This document shows, in pieces, positions 1-7,428 of a stretch of DNA of 64,000 nt. The notes below the pieces were generated by a model. That model ran no database searches, had not been told where the DNA came from, and was given only the letters and a program-made list of their open reading frames with translations. Origin of the DNA: Paenibacillus sp. Soil787 (lineage in GTDB: Bacteria > Bacillota > Bacilli > Paenibacillales > NBRC-103111); assembly GCF_001429545.1 (NCBI RefSeq), contig NZ_LMSP01000005.1, positions 30,345 to 94,344 on the forward strand. The letters are read 5' to 3'. Each line of letters begins with the position of its first letter. The first letter of the stretch is position 1. The translations under genes and the position numbers were made by a program.

Positions 1-112
1 ATGAGCTGCATGGAATGAACTGCATGGAATAAGTGACATGGAATGAGCTGCATGGAATGAGCTGCACGGAATGAGTGACATGAGATGAGCTGCATGGAAT
101 GAGTGACATGAG
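1..112. repeat. 14-bp tandem repeat, 8 units
   Basis: Eight head-to-tail 14-bp units run from position 1 to 112. Two unit variants occur: ATGAGCTGCATGGA and ATGAGTGACATGAG. The array starts at the window edge, so it may extend to the left. The ATG triplets are part of the repeat and no long reading frame follows. It is a minisatellite-like intergenic array of unknown role. Confidence 0.85.
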
Positions 113-120
113 ATGAATTT

Positions 121-349
121 ATGACTGTGAAAATTATTCGGGGAACGTGGGTTCGCTATTTACCGAGAAACGTTCGATTTCATGAGGAAAAGGAACGACG
201 ATTCGTTATTTCGTTGTTTTTGCCTTAAAAGAGCACGAATTTACTCAATTAAGTACTCACGTTCCGCGAATTCGAATGATTGGGCGCTTTTACCTAATAT
301 AGAGGATCGTCGTTCCTCAAAAGCAGGCAGTTCCAACGAAAAGTGCGCA
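121..349. repeat. Intergenic region with dispersed AGGAACG...CGCTATTT motifs
   Basis: No credible gene is seen. It holds short copies, in both orientations, of a motif built on GGAACG-n5-TTCGCTATTT (near 140, 185 and inverted near 300). Related copies lie at about 11390-11570. The 81-codon ORF that crosses this stretch has no good ribosome binding site and consists mostly of repeat sequence. Confidence 0.5.
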
Positions 350-396
350 GTAACAGTTACGAAACCAGTTTTCTCGGAAAAAAGAGTAACGGTTAC
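350..396. promoter_or_regulatory. Two GTAACnGTTAC palindromes upstream of the Mo-hydroxylase operon
   Basis: Two 11-bp palindromes, GTAACAGTTAC (350-360) and GTAACGGTTAC (386-396), lie 36 bp apart and end 42 bp before the first gene. Each is followed by a GAAnCCAGTTTT extension, so the block looks duplicated. Paired dyads at this spacing just upstream of an operon suggest binding sites for a dimeric transcription factor. The regulator is not identified. Confidence 0.5.
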
Positions 397-438
397 GAAG
401 CCAGTTTTTCTAAAGACAAACTCTTAGGAGGGTTGTTT

Positions 439-1359
439 ATGTCAGTTCCTTTGTATCAGCTACCAGAGCAGCAGCCTTCCGTATGGCAGCCTACGAGCGT
501 AGAGGAAGCCATGCGTTTGAAGCATAAATGGGGAGATGACTCGGTACTTATTGCTGGGGGAACCTGGCTGCGTACTCGCTGGGAAAACGGCCATTCACCG
601 ATCCCACAGCATCTGATTAGCCTTGGAAATATTTCATCTCTCTCGGGATTAACGGTCGATTCTCTAGGGAGAATTCTTGTAGGGCCAGCCCTTTGTTTAG
701 CTGATTTGATGAAAAATGAGCTGGTTAGGCAAAGATGCGGGCTCCTAGTGCAAGCCTGCTCGGAGATCGCAGCGCCATCTGTTCGTAATTTAGCCTCTAT
801 AGGAGGCAACGTAATGTCACGAACGGGGGACCTCATTCCTGTATTGCTTGTCATGGATGCCCAAATCATTTGCTCGGATGGGCAGAATGAACGTTCTCTG
901 GCGCTGATGGAGTGGCTGGAGAGTCCGATTTCGAGCCAGAACGAGGTAATGACTGGGATTGTGCTGCCAATAGCAGCTCAGATGAATGCGGAAGAGGGAA
1001 GTATCTACGAGTTTTATCTAAAGGTGGGACGCAGAGAAGCGTTCACCCCATCAGTTGTAACGGTAGCTGGGAGGGTGGCGCTAGGTACGGATGGAACCCT
1101 CACAAGCATTGCACTAGCTGCGGGTGGAGGAAACGCTGTTCCTGCAAGGTTTAAGACTCTGGAGGCAGCTGCCATTGGTCAGCCTTTATCCAAGGAGCTT
1201 CTGAAGTATCTGCATAAGGGCGTGTTCGCGGAGTTAGATGCTGTGGCTGATGATTATGCCGGTGTAACTTATCGCAAGCAGACGGCGGCGAATCTCATCG
1301 TTTCTGAATGCTATAAAGCGTGGCAAAAAGGGGGCGGAGCGGATGCTCCTAAATCGTGA
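439..1359 (+). CDS. Molybdenum hydroxylase FAD-binding subunit (XdhB/CoxM/PucC type)
   Basis: 306 residues. It is the FAD subunit of a three-subunit xanthine dehydrogenase-family enzyme and passes electrons from the 2Fe-2S subunit to FAD. The flavin-binding signatures are visible: LIAGGTWL near residue 45 and APSVRNLASIGGN near 115, followed by the CO-dehydrogenase flavoprotein C-terminal domain. The start is ATG 439 with AGGAGGG 6 bp upstream; the longer frame from 343 runs through the palindromic repeats and is unlikely. It overlaps the next gene by 17 bp, which indicates translational coupling. The order FAD-Mo-FeS is that of Bacillus subtilis pucCDE, but the substrate is not proven to be xanthine. 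Confidence 0.9.
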   Translation: MSVPLYQLPEQQPSVWQPTSVEEAMRLKHKWGDDSVLIAGGTWLRTRWENGHSPIPQHLISLGNISSLSGLTVDSLGRILVGPALCLADLMKNELVRQRCGLLVQACSEIAAPSVRNLASIGGNVMSRTGDLIPVLLVMDAQIICSDGQNERSLALMEWLESPISSQNEVMTGIVLPIAAQMNAEEGSIYEFYLKVGRREAFTPSVVTVAGRVALGTDGTLTSIALAAGGGNAVPARFKTLEAAAIGQPLSKELLKYLHKGVFAELDAVADDYAGVTYRKQTAANLIVSECYKAWQKGGGADAPKS

Positions 1360-3727
1360 TGTGTATGCGAAAAAGTGGATTATCCGACCTGACGGTGAAG
1401 AGAAGGTAACCGGAAAGCTCCGATATCTCACGGATTTAACCGCACCCGGCATGCTGCATGGGAAGGTGCTTCGCAGTCGTTACCCTCATGCATGGATTCT
1501 TTCCATCGATACAAGCAAGGCGGTCATGACACCGGGTGTGCGCGTCGTGATAACGGCAGAGGATGTGCCGGGTATGAATTTATTCGGCATTGCCTTCCCG
1601 CATCAGCCTGTGTTCTGTCATGATCGGGTTCGTTACATTGGAGACGCTTTGGCGGCGGTAGCTGCGGATACGGAAGAGATCGCTGAATATGCGCTTAGCT
1701 TGATCGAGGTTGTTTATGAGCCGCTGCCTGTTGTTGATGATCCGGAAACGGCGCTAGACCTGGGCGTTGTTATGCTGCATCCCGATGGCAATCTGCTGCA
1801 CCGAACTAGCTTGAAGCATGGGGAGGCGGAAGCGGCGTTCGAGGGGTGTGCGCATATTGCCCAGGAGACGTACTTTACACCTCGTCAAATGCACACCTAT
1901 ATGGAAACGGAGGGCGGTTTATTTATCCCAGAGGATGACGGCCGATTGACGGTTTATTCGCCGACGCAGCATGGCTACAAGGATCGGATGCAGCTCTCAC
2001 GGATTCTAGGGATGGCAGAAGAGCAAATTCGGGTAGTATCTAGTCCGATTGGCGGATCGTTCGGCGGTAAGGATGAACTCAATGTGCAGCCGTTCGGTGC
2101 CTTAATGGCACTGAAGACGGGATCTCCGATCAAGATGCACAATTCGCGTCGTGAATCTGTCATATCTGGTATCAAACGGCATCCGATGCGGATTAGGATG
2201 AAGACCGGCGTGGATCAAGAGGGACGACTCGTCGCGCATCAAGTCAGCATTCTTGCGGATACAGGTGCCTATGCAACCTTGGGTTGTGAGGTATTGAATT
2301 TTGCTACGGAACATGCGATAGGACCTTATAACATTCCGAATGTAGATATTCAGGGGACGAGTGTATATACGAATAACGGCGTATCCGGTGAGTTTCGGGG
2401 CTTTGGCGGCAATCAGGTGATTTTTGCCATTGAGAGCCAAATCGAGCGGTTAGCCGAGAAGCTAGGAATGGACTCCTGGGAGCTGCGCAAGCTGAACTTG
2501 CGTGCTCCGGGTGACCCGGGGCCGATGGGGCAGCAGATTGTGCAAACCGAGGGCGCGAACCAAGTGTGGAGCAAGGTGAAGGAGTCGCCGCTATGGGCGA
2601 AGCGCGGGAAGCCGGAGCAGGGAGGCGAAGGAGCGGTACAGCAGGGCGGGGGCGAGGAGCAACAGGATCAAGCGGAGAGGCAGCAGGGTGACGAGCGGAA
2701 AGACAAAGGCGAAGATCAAGCCCCGTGGATCCGCCGGGGCGTCGGCGCAGCGATGGTGATGCACGGCGCCGGGCTCGGCCTAGGCATCCCGGACCACTCC
2801 GGCGGCCGCATCGAGCTTACGCCGGAGGGCAAGATCCAGGCCTCCTTCGGCTTCGAGGAGTTCGGGCAAGGGCTCTATGCAGCGCTCACGTTGATGCTGC
2901 AAGACTTTTTCGGCTGCGCCGCCGAAGACATCCGCATCGTCATCGGCGATACGGATCGCGTGCCGAGCAGCGGATCCAGCACCGCTTCACGCGCCACCAC
3001 GATGATGTGGCGCGCACTGCAGCGGCTGAAGCCGCCGTTCGTGCAGGCGCTGCTTCAGCAGGCGTCTGCCCTCGCCGGCCTCGCAGCCGAAGAACTGGCA
3101 ACCGGCGCAGGCGGAATTCATCGCAAAGGCGATGAATCGGGCACGCCGGTTGTAACGTATGCGGAGTTGGCGGAGGCTGCGGATGCAGCAGCCAAGCCAA
3201 TCATCGCGCATACGGAGTTCGACTACCCGACGACGCCGGAAGGGCTGGTCGGCGCTCATTATTTATACTCCTACGCATCCGTCATCGTGGAAGTGGAAGT
3301 GAACATGCTGACGGGGCGAGTGAAGGTACTGCAAACCGATCACGTCATTGCAGCCGGTCCTGTCATTAATCCGATGGGGTTCCTCGGACAGATCGAGGGC
3401 GGCAGCGTAATGGCGTTGGGATATACGTTAACTGAGGATGCCGTCATGAAGGAGAGCAAATACGTACGGCACAATTTGGACACGTACTTGGTGCCAACCT
3501 TCAAGGATAGCCCTCATACCATTCGGGTAGAAGCGATCGAAGATTTACCCGAGAGTGACACATTTGGCCCGCGTGGGGTTGGCGAAATCGGCTCCGTCGG
3601 CTTGGCCCCGGCCATTACCGCAGCGGTCCGGCAAGCAACGGGTATCTGGGTAAATCGGCTCCCAATTTCACCGGAAAACATCGTGCAGTCCATCGACTGG
3701 TTAGAAGGGGTGGAGGCCATTGATTAA
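1343..3727 (+). CDS. Molybdenum hydroxylase large subunit, molybdopterin-binding (XdhA/PucD type)
   Basis: 794 residues, the catalytic subunit that binds the molybdopterin cofactor. The N-terminal aldehyde oxidase/xanthine dehydrogenase a/b hammerhead domain covers about residues 1-120. The Mo-binding domain follows, with SSPIGGSFGGKDE near 235, the GEFRGFGGNQ segment near 350 and GPRGVGEIGSVGLAPA near the C-terminus; its glutamate is the usual catalytic base. Odd feature: a Gln/Glu/Gly/Lys-rich stretch of about 40 residues (roughly 420-460) interrupts the domain, and the DNA around 2590-3130 is clearly GC-richer than its surroundings. The gene overlaps the FAD subunit gene by 17 bp and the FeS gene by 8 bp. 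Confidence 0.9.
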   Translation: MLLNRDVYAKKWIIRPDGEEKVTGKLRYLTDLTAPGMLHGKVLRSRYPHAWILSIDTSKAVMTPGVRVVITAEDVPGMNLFGIAFPHQPVFCHDRVRYIGDALAAVAADTEEIAEYALSLIEVVYEPLPVVDDPETALDLGVVMLHPDGNLLHRTSLKHGEAEAAFEGCAHIAQETYFTPRQMHTYMETEGGLFIPEDDGRLTVYSPTQHGYKDRMQLSRILGMAEEQIRVVSSPIGGSFGGKDELNVQPFGALMALKTGSPIKMHNSRRESVISGIKRHPMRIRMKTGVDQEGRLVAHQVSILADTGAYATLGCEVLNFATEHAIGPYNIPNVDIQGTSVYTNNGVSGEFRGFGGNQVIFAIESQIERLAEKLGMDSWELRKLNLRAPGDPGPMGQQIVQTEGANQVWSKVKESPLWAKRGKPEQGGEGAVQQGGGEEQQDQAERQQGDERKDKGEDQAPWIRRGVGAAMVMHGAGLGLGIPDHSGGRIELTPEGKIQASFGFEEFGQGLYAALTLMLQDFFGCAAEDIRIVIGDTDRVPSSGSSTASRATTMMWRALQRLKPPFVQALLQQASALAGLAAEELATGAGGIHRKGDESGTPVVTYAELAEAADAAAKPIIAHTEFDYPTTPEGLVGAHYLYSYASVIVEVEVNMLTGRVKVLQTDHVIAAGPVINPMGFLGQIEGGSVMALGYTLTEDAVMKESKYVRHNLDTYLVPTFKDSPHTIRVEAIEDLPESDTFGPRGVGEIGSVGLAPAITAAVRQATGIWVNRLPISPENIVQSIDWLEGVEAID

Positions 3728-4205
3728 TACAACTTATGTGCTTGAATGTTCCATTAATGGCAAGGCTGTCTCGGTACCTGTCCCTGCTTCCAAAAGGATG
3801 TCGGATATCCTGCGCGATGACTTGCTTTTAACAGGAACCAAAGTTTCTTGTGAGATAGGGCGATGCGGGGCCTGCATGGTACTGCTTGATGGTAAACCCG
3901 TTAATTCTTGTTTGCTTATGGCTTATCAAGCGGCGGGAAAGGAAGTAACGACCATTGAGGGGATATCGGCAGGGGAAGAGCTGCATCCCGTTCAGCAAGC
4001 TATGTTAGAGGAAGGAGGGCTGCAGTGCGGTTATTGTACCGCTGGTATGGTCGTTACGCTTACGGCTTTATGGGAAGAGAATCCTACCCCGACTAGGGCG
4101 GAGGCCGAAGAGGCACTGTGCGGCAATATATGCCGATGCACGGGCTACGAAGGCATTTTCAGAGCAGTAGAAAGATGTGGTTTGTCGATAAAAAGAGAGG
4201 GGTAG
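3720..4205 (+). CDS. Molybdenum hydroxylase 2Fe-2S subunit (XdhC/CoxS/PucE type)
   Basis: 161 residues, the iron-sulfur electron-transfer subunit. All eight cluster ligands are present: Cys44, 49, 52 and 64 for the plant-ferredoxin-type N-terminal cluster, and Cys103, 106, 138 and 140 (CGYC...CRC) for the C-terminal four-helix cluster. The length is normal for the family. The start is TTG 3720, overlapping the large-subunit gene by 8 bp. With the two upstream genes it completes a heterotrimeric hydroxylase. No molybdenum cofactor maturation genes (pucA/pucB, xdhC chaperone, mocA) are seen nearby, so they must lie elsewhere. Confidence 0.92.
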   Translation: MINTTYVLECSINGKAVSVPVPASKRMSDILRDDLLLTGTKVSCEIGRCGACMVLLDGKPVNSCLLMAYQAAGKEVTTIEGISAGEELHPVQQAMLEEGGLQCGYCTAGMVVTLTALWEENPTPTRAEAEEALCGNICRCTGYEGIFRAVERCGLSIKREG

Positions 4206-4213
4206 AAACCATT

Positions 4214-5359
4214 ATGACCAAAAAATGGATGTTTTCCTTAACAGCTATCTTACTTATGATCCTAACCGCTTGCTCTGGACAATCAACTACGACTAGCACC
4301 ACGACCGCACCTAATGCGTCCCCTGCTTCAACCCCAGCTGCCAATGCAACACTCCAAACTGAGAAAAAGCTGCCTAGAGTCGCCTTTGTCTATATCGGAG
4401 TTCCCGGTGATGGAGGCTGGACCTACGAGCACGATCAAGGCCGTTTAATGATGGAAAAAGAACTCGGCATCAAAGCGACAACAGTTGAAAATATTCCTGA
4501 AGGTCCTGATGCGGAGCGTGTTTTTGAAGAGTTGGCACAGAAGAACGATATCATTTTCGGAACATCCTTTGGTTATATGGACCCGATGTACAACGTAGCT
4601 CAAAAGCACCCGAAGGTCACATTCCTACATTCAACTGGCTATAAAACACTGCCTAACCTAGGGACATACATGGGGCGCGAATACCAAAGTGCTTATCTCG
4701 TAGGTATGGCGGCCGGTAAAATGACTAAGAACAATCACATAGGTTATGTCGGCGCATTCCCAATTCCAGAAGTTATTTATACCATTAATGCTTTTACCCT
4801 TGGCGCACAAAGCGTTAATCCGGACATTGATGTGTCTGTGGTTTGGAGCAATACTTGGTTCGATCCGGCGACAGAGAAGCAAGCTGCGATTTCTTTGCTG
4901 GATAAGGGCGTTGATGTTTTGGCGGCGTACCAAGATTCACCTGCAAGTATTCAAGCGGCAGCGGAACGAAAAGTGTGGGGGATTGGAAACGATTCGGATA
5001 TGGGCCGATTTGCGCCAGAGACGTATATTTCGAACCCGAAATGGAACTGGGGACCTTACTATGTGCAGACGGTTAAAAGTGTCATGGACGGGACTTGGAA
5101 ATCCGGCGCATATTTCGGAAGCATGAAAGACGGCATTACAGATATAGCTCCACTAGGTAAAAATGTGCCAGCCGACGTTAAGGCCCTTGTTGAGAAGAAG
5201 AGGCAAGATATTTTGAACGGTACCTTCGAAGTATTCCAAGGACCTATCGTGGATCAAGATGGCAAGACGCGTTTTGAACAGGGTAAAAAGATGACTGACG
5301 AAGAGATTCTGGGCACAACCTGGTTTGTTAAGGGCATTAAGGGTGTCATTCCTAAATAG
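4214..5359 (+). CDS. BMP/PnrA-family substrate-binding lipoprotein
   Basis: 381 residues. The start is ATG 4214 behind GAGAGGGG; a signal peptide with lipobox LTAC gives a lipidated Cys20, followed by a Ser/Thr/Ala-rich linker to about residue 55. The body matches the basic membrane protein family (PF02608): FVYIGVPGDGGWTYEHDQGR at the start of the domain and VGAFPIPEV in the middle. Family members bind purine nucleosides or related small molecules for ABC importers. No ATPase or permease gene is adjacent. The position between the Mo hydroxylase and a Rieske oxygenase suggests that it captures the substrate which these enzymes oxidise; that is inference. Confidence 0.88.
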   Translation: MTKKWMFSLTAILLMILTACSGQSTTTSTTTAPNASPASTPAANATLQTEKKLPRVAFVYIGVPGDGGWTYEHDQGRLMMEKELGIKATTVENIPEGPDAERVFEELAQKNDIIFGTSFGYMDPMYNVAQKHPKVTFLHSTGYKTLPNLGTYMGREYQSAYLVGMAAGKMTKNNHIGYVGAFPIPEVIYTINAFTLGAQSVNPDIDVSVVWSNTWFDPATEKQAAISLLDKGVDVLAAYQDSPASIQAAAERKVWGIGNDSDMGRFAPETYISNPKWNWGPYYVQTVKSVMDGTWKSGAYFGSMKDGITDIAPLGKNVPADVKALVEKKRQDILNGTFEVFQGPIVDQDGKTRFEQGKKMTDEEILGTTWFVKGIKGVIPK

Positions 5360-5380
5360 GTGTGAGAGGATGTTACGACA

Positions 5381-6358
5381 ATGACGATACAAGATATTGC
5401 TTTGATTGATGAGTGGCATCCGGTGTTATTGTCGTCAGATCTGTTAGATAAGCCTATACCTGTCATTGTGTTAGGTGAAAAAGTGGCTGTATTCCGCACT
5501 TCGCAAGGCGTTCACGCCTTCAAAGACTTATGCATACATCGGGGAGTACCGTTATCGCTGGGCAAAGTGAAGGGGGATGAACTCGTCTGTGCTTACCACG
5601 GTTGGTCATACAACGGCTGCGGTACTTGTACGCGAATTCCGTCGCTGCCTGCTGATCGGGCGATTCCCTCCAAGGCGAAAGCGTTCGTTTACACAAGTGT
5701 AGAGGCACACGGGTTCATTTGGGTGAGCTTGGGTAAACCTGTTCATTCTCTACCAAAAGTAAGTTCGTTTATCCCTGACGGCTTCAAAGAAGTCATCATG
5801 GGACCTTACACCCTGCAAGCTGCAGGACCTCGTATTATAGAGAACTTCCTCGACGTATCCCACCTGATGTTTGTACATGAGGGTCTGCTGGGTGATAGTG
5901 AATTCGCCGAAATTGGCGATTATCAGGTTAATGAGGAGGACGGTGTCCTTACTTCAGAGGAAATCGTCGTCTATCAACCCGATCCGGATGGAACGGGGCG
6001 CGGCGTACATAGCCGATACGTATACGAAGTGTTCGGTCCGCTCTGTGTCGCTTTTACCAAAAGAGATCGCGATTCGGATCACATCTTCCGGTTGTTCTTG
6101 ATGGTGCTGCCGGAAACGGAGCAGACGAGCAAAGCGTTCATGTTAAAGCAGAGGAACTATGCTTATGAGGAACCTGACGAGGTTTTCGTTCAGTTCCAAG
6201 ATCTGCTCATTGAGCAGGATCGTGAAATGGTCGAAAACCAGAAGCCTGAGCTGCTGCCGCTCGATCTTCAGGCGGAGCTGCATCTGAATACAGATCGCTT
6301 GAGCATCGCGTACCGCAAGCGGCTTCGGGAACTGGGCGTTACTTTCGGGACGGCTTAG
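5381..6358 (+). CDS. Rieske non-heme iron oxygenase, alpha-subunit type
   Basis: 325 residues. The Rieske 2Fe-2S motif is complete: Cys51-x-His53-x16-Cys70-x2-His73. The mononuclear iron site is seen at Asp158 and the ligands His161 and His166 (DVSHLMFVH). The layout resembles vanillate O-demethylase or pheophorbide-type oxygenases, which hydroxylate or demethylate aromatic or heteroaromatic rings using electrons from a separate reductase; no reductase gene is nearby. It starts 21 bp after the BMP gene and is probably the last gene of the operon. An N-demethylase or hydroxylase step on an N-heterocycle would fit the neighbours, but the substrate is unknown. Confidence 0.88.
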   Translation: MTIQDIALIDEWHPVLLSSDLLDKPIPVIVLGEKVAVFRTSQGVHAFKDLCIHRGVPLSLGKVKGDELVCAYHGWSYNGCGTCTRIPSLPADRAIPSKAKAFVYTSVEAHGFIWVSLGKPVHSLPKVSSFIPDGFKEVIMGPYTLQAAGPRIIENFLDVSHLMFVHEGLLGDSEFAEIGDYQVNEEDGVLTSEEIVVYQPDPDGTGRGVHSRYVYEVFGPLCVAFTKRDRDSDHIFRLFLMVLPETEQTSKAFMLKQRNYAYEEPDEVFVQFQDLLIEQDREMVENQKPELLPLDLQAELHLNTDRLSIAYRKRLRELGVTFGTA

Positions 6359-6375
6359 GGAACGGAAAGAAAGCA

Positions 6376-6466
6376 GTTTTTGTGCGCTAAGCGAGGCTGT
6401 AACGATGTTTTTCATCGTTAAGTTGGGGTGAGATGGAGAACTGGCTACTTTAAGGATGTTTTACAT
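6376..6466 (+). repeat. Single unit of the 112-bp repeat family
   Basis: This stretch after the Rieske gene contains GATGTTTTTCATCGTTAA, a GATGGAGAACTGGCTACTTTAA-like core and GATGTTTTACATC, the parts of the unit that forms arrays at about 30.3-31.0 kb and 43.5-44.2 kb. It is preceded by GCGCTAAGCGAGGCTGTAA, which also flanks the second array near 44280. Confidence 0.75.
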
Positions 6467-6469
6467 CTG

Positions 6470-6907
6470 TTATCTTTTTTTCCTGCTATTCTTCATCAGC
6501 GTCATTCTCCTGGAATGGCGCAGCCAAGAATAGTAGGCTCTTAAGTCACGCAATTCCATGGTTTTGGACATAAATCCGAGGAAGGTGATGATAATCATTC
6601 TATGTAAAGGCTTGCCTAGCAGATCGGTTTCATTCTCTGCCACGGTAAATTGAACAACCATTAGTAAATCATCATCGATAACGTATACGTCTTCTTCATT
6701 GCGGTAGTAGGATGCTATTTTGCCGCTCTTAAGTTTATCCCACAAATAATTACATATATCCTCAAGCTTTGTTTGTTCACCTTCCACACGAGTAATCCAC
6801 CGACTATGGGCATGATGGGTGATGACAATATCGACGATCTTTTTATCAGCTAGTTCGATATAGAAGGGGTCATAGGTACTCCATCGACTCATTATTTTAT
6901 CTTTCAT
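6470..6907 (-). CDS. Conserved hypothetical protein, 145 residues
   Basis: I do not recognise the family. The start is set at 6907 because AAGGAGC lies 8 bp upstream on the minus strand; a 158-residue frame starting 39 bp earlier lacks such a site. The protein is soluble. An early ITHHAHSRWITRV segment near residue 30 recalls small domains such as DUF4258/RelE-like proteins, but this is weak. It has a basic C-terminal tail (RRMTLMKNSRKKR). It stands alone and convergent with the Rieske gene, and is separated from the ComX candidate by a bidirectional terminator. Confidence 0.65.
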   Translation of the reverse strand: MKDKIMSRWSTYDPFYIELADKKIVDIVITHHAHSRWITRVEGEQTKLEDICNYLWDKLKSGKIASYYRNEEDVYVIDDDLLMVVQFTVAENETDLLGKPLHRMIIITFLGFMSKTMELRDLRAYYSWLRHSRRMTLMKNSRKKR

Positions 6908-7077
6908 ACCTTGAGCTCCTTTCTTCTCATCCATAATAAGATTCAAGTGTGTTTTTCCATATATATACTTATTATCATAATGTTAACTTGTTATTGGAGC
7001 ATCACATAAATCATTTCACTGATTTCAACCTATTTTTCATACTTGTGCAAAACATGCAAAAGGAATTGCATGAAGAC

Positions 7078-7131
7078 GAAAAAAAGGATTGCATGATTAG
7101 CGGGTTGCTAATTATACAATCCTTTTTTTAT
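7078..7131. terminator. Bidirectional terminator-like stem-loop
   Basis: AAAAAAAGGATTG pairs with CAATCCTTTTTTT around an inner ATTAGC/GCTAAT stem. Runs of A on the left and T on the right let it act in both directions. It lies 22 bp past the stop of the minus-strand ComX candidate, so it most plausibly ends that transcript. Confidence 0.8.
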
Positions 7132-7152
7132 TTGGTAAAATAATGCTAGGGA

Positions 7153-7353
7153 TCAAGTCCAATTACCATTAAGTACTGTTAGTTCTTTCTGTCTAGTAAT
7201 TGCAGTGTGACTAAAAGTTCTATCCAGTGCGGAAGACTCTTCTTTCGATAAGGATAGTTTATCCATGGAAGTGCTTTCAACTTCGTGTGAATCGCCTTTT
7301 TTCAAGATATGTACGGCCCGATGTAACTGCGGGTTTAGCTGGATTGTAAGCAT
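7153..7353 (-). CDS. comX: Candidate ComX-type pheromone precursor, 66 residues
   Basis: A 66-residue ORF divergent from comP. The start at 7353 has a near-perfect ribosome binding site (AAGGTGGTGATC, just upstream), and a TATAAT lies at 7393-7398 on the same strand. The peptide ends ...LTVLNGNWT with Trp at position 65 of 66. ComX precursors are short, poorly conserved, and carry a Trp close to the C-terminus that ComQ prenylates; from memory, B. subtilis strain RO-B-2 pheromone contains the same NGNW core. With comP, comA and comQ adjacent and no other small Trp-ending ORF found in the locus, this is the best ComX candidate. The divergent orientation is atypical and homology cannot be proven from sequence of this length. 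Confidence 0.6.
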   Translation of the reverse strand: MLTIQLNPQLHRAVHILKKGDSHEVESTSMDKLSLSKEESSALDRTFSHTAITRQKELTVLNGNWT

Positions 7354-7428
7354 TGAGATCACCACCTTCCCAGACGAATGTACTACAAAAATATTATAGC
7401 AAATAAAATGGAACATGGAGGGGAAAAT

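Noticed and set aside
182..427. 81-codon ORF on the plus strand before the Mo-hydroxylase genes
   Set aside because: It has no good ribosome binding site, and is built from dispersed repeats and the duplicated GTAACnGTTAC blocks.
2725..3135. 136-codon Arg-rich ORF inside the Mo-binding subunit gene
   Set aside because: It is a shadow frame caused by local high GC; the main frame has clear family motifs throughout.
6949..7143. 64-codon plus-strand ORF between the hypothetical gene and the ComX candidate
   Set aside because: It has no ribosome binding site and passes through the bidirectional terminator.
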